DNA of 64,000 nt. It comes from Formosa haliotis. Lineage in GTDB: Bacteria; Bacteroidota; Bacteroidia; Flavobacteriales; Flavobacteriaceae. The translations under genes and the position numbers were made by a program. Below are positions 27,766-36,484 of the stretch, one piece after another. Where the stretch lies: NCBI RefSeq assembly GCF_001685485.1, contig NZ_BDEL01000001.1, positions 372,001 to 436,000 of the forward strand, written 5' to 3'. Under the pieces are notes generated by a model. It did no database searches. It saw only the letters and a program-made list of their open reading frames with translations, and was not told the origin of the DNA. The stretch's first letter is position 1, and each line of letters starts with the position of its first letter.

Positions 27766-28338
27766 TTCAGCTTTTAAATTAGAAATTTCAATGGCATTCC
27801 CAGGATTTAAATCATCTAAATATATGGCGCCAACTCGAATACGAACTAATCGTAAGGTAGGAAATCCAACCGCAGAAGTCATTTTTCTAACTTGTCTAAA
27901 TTTACCTTCATTTAAAGTAATAGACACCCATGAGGTTGGTCCGTGACGTTCATCTCTTATTTTTTTTGTGCGCTCAGGAAAATTGGGTGGCGCATTCAGT
28001 TTAAAGACTTGGCAGGGTTTGGTGGTGTATTTTTTTCCAGACAAACCAATTTCTACACCTTGTTGTAATTCTGTAATTTCAGCTTCTGTAATAAGGCCAT
28101 CTACTTGAGCGTAGTATTCCTTATCTACTTTAGAACTGTTTACAAAATCACTCATTTTACCATCTGTGGTTAAAAGTAATAAGCCTTCAGATTTTTCATC
28201 TAAACGACCAATAGACATCGTGCCTTCTGGGAAATCTCCAAGTTCCCCAAGTAGTTTTTTGCGGTTTTGTTTTTGTCCGTTATTAATAAACTGACTTAAA
28301 TATCCGTAAGGTTTATAGATTTTAAAATGCTGATGCAT
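27745..28338 (-). CDS. rluE: 23S rRNA pseudouridine synthase, RluE-like
   Basis: A 197-residue enzyme without an S4 domain, which fits the RluE branch of the RsuA family. It has FKIYKPYGYLSQF at the N-terminus, the catalytic Asp in SIGRLDEKSEGLLLLTTDG and the C-terminal segments PTSWVSITLNEGKFRQVRKM and VGFPTLRLVRIRVG. RluE forms a pseudouridine in the peptidyl-transferase part of 23S rRNA. It lies 4 bases after topB on the same strand and converges on the LytTR gene with an overlap. Confidence 0.9.
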   Translation of the reverse strand: MHQHFKIYKPYGYLSQFINNGQKQNRKKLLGELGDFPEGTMSIGRLDEKSEGLLLLTTDGKMSDFVNSSKVDKEYYAQVDGLITEAEITELQQGVEIGLSGKKYTTKPCQVFKLNAPPNFPERTKKIRDERHGPTSWVSITLNEGKFRQVRKMTSAVGFPTLRLVRIRVGAIYLDDLNPGNAIEISNLKAELNPQTL

Positions 28339-28342
28339 AACG

Positions 28343-30647
28343 TTATGTGGCTGATTTTAAAATACTAAAAACCAATTCCTTTGTTAGTTTTTGTCCTTTA
28401 GACTGTTCTCGAATGACATCGAATGGAACTTTAAAATCGCATCCCGACTTAAAGGCACTACAACCATATGCCGTTTTACCCTTAACTACGGTTCCTGTTT
28501 TACATTTCGGACATGTTAATACATCTGGAACGGTGTCTGGTTTAGATGGTTCTGGCGTAGTTCTTTTAGGTTCTAACACCAATTTAAAAGCATCATCAAA
28601 ACGTAGTAAACCTTCCACAGTTCCGGTTTCTGTTTTAAATCCTTTTAAATTAACTGTCGACCCTTTATGTAGTAATCTGATATATTGTTTCTCTGAAATC
28701 TTTTTATCATTAAAACTAAACGGTAACACAAAGTCGCACCCCGATTTAAATTGACTGCAACCATAAGCCGATTTTCCTTTTATTAAAGTGCCTTGTTTAC
28801 ATTTTGGGCAGGTTTCTGCTAAGATGCCTGCTTGTTGTTTGGCTTCAACCTTTGCAGCTTTCTTTTTAGCTGTGACGGCATGAGAAATATTGGCGCGTTT
28901 AGTTTCGCTACGCACTTCGTAAACCAATTGGTCTACCATACGTTTCATGTTTTTTATAAACGTTCCCGCGTTATACTCGCCTTTTTCTATATCCTTTAAT
29001 TGTTTCTCCCAAAGCCCGGTTAATTCTGCCGATTTCAATAATTCGTTTTGTATGGTGTCAATCAGCTGTATTCCTGTTGTGGTAGGTAGAACTTGTTTTT
29101 TATTTCTAACTATGTATTTACGCTTAAATAAGGTTTCAATAATATTGGCTCTAGTAGAGGGCCTTCCAATACCATTTTCCTTCATCAATTCCCGTAAATC
29201 ATCATCATCTACTTGTTTCCCTGCGGTTTCCATAGCACGTAGGAGCGAGGCTTCTGTAAACTGATTTGGCGGTTTGGTTTGCTTTTCTAAAACGAAGGTT
29301 CGTGAGGACCTTTTTCTCCTTTGGTAAACGTTGGTAAAATTCCTGTTTCTTTCTTTTCTTTTTCAGGCGATTCAAACACAACGCGCCATCCTTTTTAAGA
29401 ATTTCTTTTCCTGTGGTTTTAAAATTTACTTCGGCCGCTTTACCAATAACGGTGGTGTTAGACACCGAGCAATCCTCGTAAAAAACAGCAATAAATCGTT
29501 TTACAATAATATCGTAAACTTGTTGCTGGTTGTATTGTAAATTAATTTGAATTCCCGTTGGAATAATGGCGTGGTGATCGGTTACTTTTTTATCGTTAAA
29601 AACCCGAGATGACTTCTTAATTTTCTTGCCTAATAACGGTTCGGTTAAGGGACTGTAATTCGTTAATTTTTGAAGTATGCCCGGTACTTTTGGATAAATG
29701 TCTGTTGGTAAAAAGGTGGTATCTACTCTAGGGTACGTTACTACTTTTTGCTCGTATAGCTTTTGTACTATTTTCAAGGTTTCATCTGCCGAAAAGCCAA
29801 ATTTTGTATTACAATATACTTGTAATCCTGTTAAATCGAATAGTTTAGGCGCGTATTCTGTACCTTTCTTTTTGGTGATAGAAACAATTTCAAAATCGTC
29901 TTCTTTAACTTTATTGGCCAGAATTTCACCATCTTCCATTTTTAAAAACCGACCTTCTTCATAACTAAATAGTGTATCTCGGTAAAGGGTTTGTAGTTCC
30001 CAATACGGTTGCGGCTTAAAGTTTTCTATCTCTTTAAATCGGTTAACAACCATAGCCAAGGTTGGGGTTTGTACACGCCCTACAGACAATACTTGCTTAT
30101 AACCACCGTGTTTTAAGGTGTATAAGCGTGTGGCATTCATACCCAAAATCCAATCGCCAATAGCGCGAGAAAACCCAGCATAATATAAATTATCGTAATT
30201 TTTAGACGGTTTTAAGTGCTCGAAGCCTTCCTTTATCGCTTCTGTGGTTAACGAAGAAATCCAAAGGCGTTGTACTTCGCCTTTATATTCTGCCTGATCT
30301 AAAACCCAACGCTGAATGAGTTCTCCTTCTTGCCCGGCATCACCACAGTTTATAACGACATCGGCTTTTTCAAATAATCCTTTTACAATTTTAAACTGTT
30401 TCTGAATACCAGAATCTGCTGTTACTTTAGTTTTAAATTTATCCGGAAGCATGGGTAAATTATTCAAATCCCAGCTTTTCCAATGTGGTTTGTAATCGTT
30501 AGGTTCGCATAAGGTACACAAATGTCCAAAAGTGTAGGTTACGGCATATCCATTGCCTTCATAATACCCATCGTGCTTCGTATTAGCACCTAATACAGAT
30601 GCAATTTCTCGGGCAACACTGGGCTTTTCAGCAATACATACTTTCAT
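28343..30647 (-). pseudogene. topB: DNA topoisomerase III, two frameshifts
   Basis: Type IA topoisomerase of about 768 residues if read through. It starts MKVCIAEKPSVAREIASVLG (Toprim domain). The active-site Tyr is in VTYPRVDTTFLPTD, and NGIGRPSTRANIIETLF follows in the second half. Two C-terminal zinc fingers of the CPKCKxGTxxKGK type end it (near 28785 and 28500). Two single-base losses break it: one in the T run at 29392-29396 (plus-strand view), one in the A run at 29289-29292. Between them about 34 codons (WRVVFESPEKEKKETG and on) lie in a third frame. All domains are otherwise intact, which points to recent mutation or sequence error. Confidence 0.9.
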
Positions 30648-30844
30648 TTTATTTCTTTAAATAACAGACCGCAAAATAAAACTTTTACCGAGTAAAAGGA
30701 AGTAGAGTTATCAGGAGTTATCAACGAAATTAGTCTTCAAAATTTAGGTGTTTAAGGGTTTAAAGTATAATTGCGGTTTAATAATTGTTTCTGTAAAATC
30801 AATTCTTTTCAATAAAAACAAATAAAAACACTAATTGTAATGTG

Positions 30845-30873
30845 TTGATTTTGAAATAATTGTCATATATTTA
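30845..30873 (+). promoter_or_regulatory. Candidate promoter of the DUF885 gene
   Basis: TTG at 30845-30847 and TATATTTA at 30866-30873 are separated by 18 bases. The second box differs from the TAnnTTTG consensus only in its last base. The spacing fits Bacteroidota promoters. Confidence 0.42.
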
Positions 30874-30935
30874 AAAGCCTTGCCATGTCTCCACACCCAC
30901 ATGTTATACTTCGTTTAATTTTTAATTTGGTAATT

Positions 30936-32762
30936 ATGATAAAATCCACAACCACCAGAGACCTTGTATCTATTTTAATTGTATTGTTTTTCTGTGCTTC
31001 TTGCAAAGACACTCCAAAAGAATCAGATATAAAAACACCCGATCAATCTGAAGCTATTAATACATGGTTTAATGACAAGTATGAGGAACTATTACAAATG
31101 AGTCCTATTGAATTAACGTTGCAAGGTCGAAAGGATTTGTACGATCAAATTGATGATTTTAGCATTGATGCTGAAAATAAAAAATTAGCTTGGTATACTA
31201 CAACTACTAAGGAACTTCAAGACACATTTGATTATGATGCTTTAAATGATGAAGATAAAATGTCTTACGACATATGGGTTTACCAGTATGAGTTATTGAA
31301 AGAAAAAAAGATGTATCAGAAAATGACTTATGTGTTTGACCAAATGACAGCAATACATACTTTTATACCCAATTTTTTAATTAATTATCATAAGGTTGAT
31401 AGTATGTCAGATATGTCGGCTTATATCTCTAGGGTAGATGCAACTCAACGAATAGTAAATCAATTGCTAGAACGTGCAAAGGAACAAGCAGATTTAGGTG
31501 TGTTACCTCCGAAATTTACTTTTGAAACGGTGATTTCACAAACAGAAGGCCTTATAGATGGACAGCCTTTAATAAATGATATGAATCGGAAAATTGACAC
31601 GCTTTTAGGGTCTCAATCCATAACTCTTAAGGTCGCAGACTCCCTTAAAGCAGCATCTAAAAATGTGATTAAATCCTCTTTTACTCCCGCTTATCAAGAT
31701 CTATTAGCTTGGCTAAAAAGTGAAATTCCAAATACAGAAGCCACACCTACAGGGGTAAGTAGGCATACTAATGGCGCTGATTATTACAATTATATGTTAA
31801 AAGTTAGTACAACTACAGATTTAAATGCAGAAGACATTCATAAGAAAGGATTAGAAGAAGTTGCTCGAATAAGAAAAGAAATGTTAGCAATTAAAGACCA
31901 AGTGGGTTTTGAAGGTGATTTAAAAGCGTTTTTTAAATTTGTAGATAGCGATCCACAGTTTTATTTCCCTAATACAGATGAAGGGCGACAAGCCTATATC
32001 GATGAAACTAAGAAGTATTTAGATACTATAACCAACCTATTACCTAATTATTTTGGAATTCTACCTAAGGCTAAATTAATTGTAAAACGAGTAGAAGCCT
32101 TTAGAGAGCAAGATGGTGCGCCACAACATTATCATGCAGGAACTCCAGATGGTTCACGTCCAGGAGTGTATTATGTTCATCTTTCAGATATGACTTCTAT
32201 GGATAAAACCACCATGGAAGGTGTAGCTTATCATGAAGGAAATCCGGGGCATCATATGCAAATTTCAATAATGCAAGAGTTGGAATCTGTCCCTAAGTTT
32301 AGAACGCAATTGTGGTTTACAGCCTATACTGAAGGTTGGGCCTTATATGCCGAAGCTTTAGCTAAAGAAATGGGTGGTTACAAAAATCCGTATTATGATT
32401 TTGGTCGTTTGGTTAATGAAATATGGAGAGCCATAAGATTAGTAGTAGATACCGGATTACATTCAAAAGGTTGGACGGAAGCCGATGCTTTTAAATATTT
32501 TAAAGAAAACTCTTCGGTTTCTGAGGGGGCAATTACTGCAGAAGTACAACGTTATATGGTGATTCCCGGCCAGGCTACAGCTTATAAAATAGGTATGTTA
32601 AAAATTCAAGAATTAAGACAAAAGGCAGAATCAGAATTAGGAAGTAAATTCGATATTAAAGCTTTTCATGATACCGTTCTTGGAGGTGGGGCGTTACCTT
32701 TAGATCTATTAGAACGAAGAGTTGATAATTGGATAGCATCACAAAAGTCAAGTAATTTATAA
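30936..32762 (+). CDS. DUF885 lipoprotein, probable metal-dependent peptidase
   Basis: A 608-residue lipoprotein (VSILIVLFFCASC, Cys near residue 23). The zinc-type motif HEGNPGHHMQ lies near residue 447 in GVAYHEGNPGHHMQISIMQ, followed by TEGWALYAEALAKEMG, which supplies a conserved Glu. This is the signature of the DUF885 family, related to M32-type gluzincin peptidases. A surface or periplasmic peptidase is inferred; the substrate is unknown. I start it at ATG 30936, giving a standard lipoprotein signal; an in-frame ATG at 30885 would add 17 residues. Confidence 0.9.
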   Translation: MIKSTTTRDLVSILIVLFFCASCKDTPKESDIKTPDQSEAINTWFNDKYEELLQMSPIELTLQGRKDLYDQIDDFSIDAENKKLAWYTTTTKELQDTFDYDALNDEDKMSYDIWVYQYELLKEKKMYQKMTYVFDQMTAIHTFIPNFLINYHKVDSMSDMSAYISRVDATQRIVNQLLERAKEQADLGVLPPKFTFETVISQTEGLIDGQPLINDMNRKIDTLLGSQSITLKVADSLKAASKNVIKSSFTPAYQDLLAWLKSEIPNTEATPTGVSRHTNGADYYNYMLKVSTTTDLNAEDIHKKGLEEVARIRKEMLAIKDQVGFEGDLKAFFKFVDSDPQFYFPNTDEGRQAYIDETKKYLDTITNLLPNYFGILPKAKLIVKRVEAFREQDGAPQHYHAGTPDGSRPGVYYVHLSDMTSMDKTTMEGVAYHEGNPGHHMQISIMQELESVPKFRTQLWFTAYTEGWALYAEALAKEMGGYKNPYYDFGRLVNEIWRAIRLVVDTGLHSKGWTEADAFKYFKENSSVSEGAITAEVQRYMVIPGQATAYKIGMLKIQELRQKAESELGSKFDIKAFHDTVLGGGALPLDLLERRVDNWIASQKSSNL

Positions 32763-32764
32763 AG

Positions 32765-32806
32765 GCCTAGTGTATGTCATACTCAATGTACGCTAGGCAT
32801 TTTTTA
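32765..32806 (+). terminator. Terminator between the DUF885 gene and the porin gene
   Basis: GCCTAGTGTA (32765-32774) pairs with TACGCTAGGC (32789-32798) with one G-U pair. The T-rich ATTTTTTATT follows. It ends the plus-strand gene and may also serve the convergent porin gene. Confidence 0.8.
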
Positions 32807-32823
32807 TTAGGCAAAATTTCGCA

Positions 32824-34059
32824 TTAAAACGATACATCCCACTGCAATCTAAAACGAGCACCATCGGCAAAACCATCGCCTTGATGTTCGAAATCAAAAT
32901 AGGTGAGTTCTGCTGTTAATTTATTTCTGTGACCGCCTTTAAAAAACCAATTACAGGCAATTACAAATTCTTCTTCGCCTGCATTAATATTTTCGATGTT
33001 TGGCTTATAATAGGAATATCTCCCGGCGATTTCCAAGGGTTTAGGAAACTTTTTCCAAATGCTGTGAAAAAAGTATCCTGCCTGAAAATAAGCACCCTTT
33101 AGTTTCGTAGTTTGTTGGTTAACATGGTCGAAAATTTCTTTAGCATGAAATTCGTTCTGCCAAGATAAACCACGATACATAAAGGCGGTTTCTATAAGTT
33201 GTTGGTTAACGCGATATTGTCCGTCTACGCCCTCTTCGAATCCATAAAGTTGACCACCACCAGCTTGAGAGAATCGGGTGTAAGGACTTCGGTTTGTAGC
33301 GGCAGCAACAGCAATAATTCCTGTAAATTCATCGTGATTATCAAGATCTGATCCCGAAAAACCTAATTCTCGTCCAAACAAATTATATTGTAATCGCCCT
33401 ACATACATTAAATGATCGTCGTCGTTTTGGGTAGCCCCTCGGCCCATTCCTGTTAGCACGGAAAAATTATAAGTAAAATCTGCATATTTGTGCAGAGGTA
33501 GTCTTCCAAAAAACTCAACCCCTTGTTGTCTGTCTATAGTAAAGGGACGTGTTAATATAGAACGATCTACTGTTTGTTGTTTCCCAGAAGAAATAACACG
33601 TTCTCTGTTGTAATAGGTTTTCCATTGTCCCGCTTTAATCTTGAAGAATGAATATTTTTCAAGCATTATTCTAAAATCCAATAAATTACCTTGAGCCAAT
33701 TCATATTCCCAATAGTATTTTAACCACGATTTATAAGCGTGTCCTCCAACCTTTAAACGGGCTCGGTTTATTTTAAAAACGGTTTCGTTTTCATCGTAAA
33801 CCTCATCGTAAGTCACCGGACTTTGATCGCTAGGCGTGGCAAATCGGAATTGAAATCGGGATTCAATATGTATTAAATAATTATTATCTGCGGTGCTAAA
33901 AGCAAATCCTTTATCGGTATATTTTATATTGACTTTAAGCCCTTTAACAGAATCTGCATTTTTAGTTGAAATGGTGTCTTGTTGTGCATAACCAAAAGAG
34001 GTCGACAAAAGCGAACATAAAAAAGCCAGAAATAATAGGTGGTTGGTTTGTTGTTTCAT
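32824..34059 (-). CDS. Phosphate-selective porin O/P family protein
   Basis: A 411-residue outer-membrane protein with a signal peptide (LLFLAFLCSLLSTSFGYAQ). The family features are FRINRARLKVGG-like (here KINRARLKVGGHAYKSWL), then LEKYSFFKIKAGQWKTYY, QQGVEFFGRLP and a strand-rich remainder ending in LQWDVSF with terminal Phe. It should form a porin-type barrel; phosphate selectivity cannot be read from sequence. I use ATG 34059; an in-frame ATG at 34080 would add seven residues before the signal. The 199-base gap beyond 34080 shows no feature. Confidence 0.87.
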   Translation of the reverse strand: MKQQTNHLLFLAFLCSLLSTSFGYAQQDTISTKNADSVKGLKVNIKYTDKGFAFSTADNNYLIHIESRFQFRFATPSDQSPVTYDEVYDENETVFKINRARLKVGGHAYKSWLKYYWEYELAQGNLLDFRIMLEKYSFFKIKAGQWKTYYNRERVISSGKQQTVDRSILTRPFTIDRQQGVEFFGRLPLHKYADFTYNFSVLTGMGRGATQNDDDHLMYVGRLQYNLFGRELGFSGSDLDNHDEFTGIIAVAAATNRSPYTRFSQAGGGQLYGFEEGVDGQYRVNQQLIETAFMYRGLSWQNEFHAKEIFDHVNQQTTKLKGAYFQAGYFFHSIWKKFPKPLEIAGRYSYYKPNIENINAGEEEFVIACNWFFKGGHRNKLTAELTYFDFEHQGDGFADGARFRLQWDVSF

Positions 34060-34279
34060 AAATGGACGAATAGACAACACGAATTTACGTAACTCTTTTT
34101 TATTTGAAAGTATTTATGTTTTTGAAATTAAAAAGTAACCTAATATTAATTTAGAAATCAAATACAAAAAACAATTTTACAAGCTTGTTAAGGCTATATT
34201 ATTGGTATTGGTTTATAGGTGTAAGTTGTTGTAGATAATGATATTAGACTGAATTAATGAAAATCAATAGTTTAAATTT

Positions 34280-35512
34280 TTATTTTTCAGAAAACTTTAA
34301 TCTTAAGGCTTTGTTATGCGCCGTTTTGTACCAAATAAAGAACACATTAGCACTCAAGGTACAACCAAACATGGCTATGGCAATTGGCATTAAATCGTTG
34401 GTATGAAATAGAGCGATTAAGGTACCTAACGCAAATCCTAATAAAAATCTAGTGATACCAATAGCAGCATTGGCAGAACCACTTAACTCTGGACGTAAAC
34501 CTAAAATTAGTGCTGCTCCGTTACCGAAAATTAAACCAAGACTACCTATAAACAATACTATAAGTACAAACACATTCCAAAGGTTTGCCATATTAAACTG
34601 CACGATAAGGTATAGCAAGAATCCTGCAATACATTGAATAATTAAACCTGTTTGTAAAAGTGTTTGTGCGTGGTATCTTTTCAATAAAAACGTATTGGAA
34701 AAAGAAAAGATGATATTAAGGACAATATTTGCTCCAAAAAAGATGGAGAAATAGGATGCTTTTACCTTAAAATATTCCAAATAAATAAATGAGGCACTGG
34801 TTATAAATACGAATAAACCAGAAAAAGATAAGCTAACAGCCAATAATAATAAAACAGAAGTTTTATCTAAAAAGAATAATTTATACTTTTCAAAAAATTG
34901 ATTTAAGGTAATTTTTTTCGTGATATATTCGGGTTTACGCGACTCTGGTATGCATAAACTAAAACTTGTAAAAAGCACCAGTGCAAACAGGGCCATAAAA
35001 TAAAATACTGTGGTCCAATTCCCGTAATGTATTAATACCGAACCTAAAATAGGAGCAATTAAAGGTGCTAACATGGTAATCATAGAAGTAATGGTAATTA
35101 GTCGTGCCACTTGTTCTTCTTTATACCAGTCTTTAATAAACAAGTTAGAAGTTACAGTTGCAAATCCACCACCAAAAGCTTGTGTAAATCGCAATAACAA
35201 AATTAAATCTATAGAGGAACAAAACGGAATACTTAAAGCCGATAGGCCATATAATACAACTCCTAACATGGCGATATATTTTCTACCAAAGGCATCAGAT
35301 AAAGGTCCTCCAAAAAAGTTCCCAACAGCAAACCCTAAAAAGTATAGCGTTACGGTGAGTTCGACCACGTGGATACTGATTCCAAAATAAGTAGCCATAT
35401 CGGGCATGGCAGCCAAATAAGAATCTGTGGCAAAAGGGGATAAGGTGCTTAATGCAGCCAAAAATAAACTAACAATACCTATTTTATTAATATTGACGTG
35501 AAGCGTCTTCAT
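34280..35512 (-). CDS. Bcr/CflA-type multidrug efflux transporter (MFS)
   Basis: A 410-residue inner-membrane protein with about twelve hydrophobic segments. It has the DHA1/Bcr pattern: LSPFATDSYLAAMPDMATYF in helix 1, the motif GPLSDAFGRKYIAMLGV between helices 2 and 3, and LRFTQAFGGGFATVTSNL. It is expected to export drugs by proton antiport. The start at ATG 35512 (MKTLHVNINKIG) fits relatives; an upstream ATG at 35551 adds 13 residues. It lies downstream of an AraC-type regulator on the same strand, probably co-transcribed. Confidence 0.9.
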   Translation of the reverse strand: MKTLHVNINKIGIVSLFLAALSTLSPFATDSYLAAMPDMATYFGISIHVVELTVTLYFLGFAVGNFFGGPLSDAFGRKYIAMLGVVLYGLSALSIPFCSSIDLILLLRFTQAFGGGFATVTSNLFIKDWYKEEQVARLITITSMITMLAPLIAPILGSVLIHYGNWTTVFYFMALFALVLFTSFSLCIPESRKPEYITKKITLNQFFEKYKLFFLDKTSVLLLLAVSLSFSGLFVFITSASFIYLEYFKVKASYFSIFFGANIVLNIIFSFSNTFLLKRYHAQTLLQTGLIIQCIAGFLLYLIVQFNMANLWNVFVLIVLFIGSLGLIFGNGAALILGLRPELSGSANAAIGITRFLLGFALGTLIALFHTNDLMPIAIAMFGCTLSANVFFIWYKTAHNKALRLKFSEK

Positions 35513-35585
35513 ATTCTTTTTTGTGCAAAGGTAGGAGAGGCAAACGGACATTTAACAATTAAAAATAAAGTAAAAATGATACTTT

Positions 35586-36461
35586 TTAAGGTTGTTTTCT
35601 GTAGGCTAGAGGGGTTTGGTTTTCGTTATTTTTAAAGAATTTTATAAAATTAGTGGCTTCATCAAATCCCATTTGATGCGCAATGGCTTCGACAGATAAC
35701 GAAGTTTGAATTAATAGGGATTTAGCTCTCAGCATTTGATAATTCGAAAGTATTTTTTTAGCCGTTAAACCAGTAGCACGCTTTACGCATTCCGATAAAT
35801 ATATGGGGCTAATATTTAATTGATTAGCGTATTCTGAAATAGAATTATACCCCTCGTCTTCTTGAAGAATTAACTCTTCAAATCTAATCGTGATTTCTTC
35901 GTAACGCTTTAATCTTAAATTGGCTGAATTGTCTTTTAAAATCCGTTTCAGATAATTTAAAAGAATGATGAGATAGCCTTGAATAATTTCGAAACTTTGT
36001 GCGTCGTGATGTTCATGTTCCGTATAAATATGTTCTAAAATAGACTTTACATAAGCCTGCTCATTGACATTTAATTTATAGGCAGGTTGAGACTTTAACT
36101 TAAAAAATGAAAATTCGTGCTGTATGTTATACTGATGTTTTTGAGGCGAAAAAAAATTGGAATCAAACAGAATAGATACACCTATGGGCTGAGTTTTCCT
36201 ATTTATGGAAAGCGATTGCATTGGCGATGTAAAGGTTATTGTATTATTTAAATCCTGTATAGTAGTATGTCCAATTTGAACTTTATTGCTATTTTCTTCA
36301 AAGAACGAGATTTCGAAAAACCGTTTAAAATGAGGAAAAGTAGCTTGGTGTATTCCGTAATTAATCTCGTCGAATTTGAATATAAAAAAGTCAGGGAAGA
36401 CCATTTTACGCGATATCTTTAAAGCCGCTAAAAGTTCTTCTATAGAATTAAATACATTCAT
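35586..36461 (-). CDS. AraC-family transcription regulator
   Basis: A 291-residue regulator. The N-terminal 170 residues are cupin-like (FKFDEINYGIHQATFPHFKR) and would bind an effector. The C-terminal 100 residues carry the double helix-turn-helix: YANQLNISPIYLSECVKRAT and VEAIAHQMGFDEATNFIKFF. Its position directly before the Bcr-type efflux gene suggests it controls that gene. recQ ends 23 bases upstream of its start. Confidence 0.93.
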   Translation of the reverse strand: MNVFNSIEELLAALKISRKMVFPDFFIFKFDEINYGIHQATFPHFKRFFEISFFEENSNKVQIGHTTIQDLNNTITFTSPMQSLSINRKTQPIGVSILFDSNFFSPQKHQYNIQHEFSFFKLKSQPAYKLNVNEQAYVKSILEHIYTEHEHHDAQSFEIIQGYLIILLNYLKRILKDNSANLRLKRYEEITIRFEELILQEDEGYNSISEYANQLNISPIYLSECVKRATGLTAKKILSNYQMLRAKSLLIQTSLSVEAIAHQMGFDEATNFIKFFKNNENQTPLAYRKQP

Positions 36462-36484
36462 TTAAGCATGTGTATTACAAATGT

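Noticed and set aside
28347..28754. A 135-codon plus-strand open frame antisense to topB
   Set aside because: It lies wholly opposite the zinc-finger part of topB, has no recognisable family and follows from the codon pattern of the real gene.
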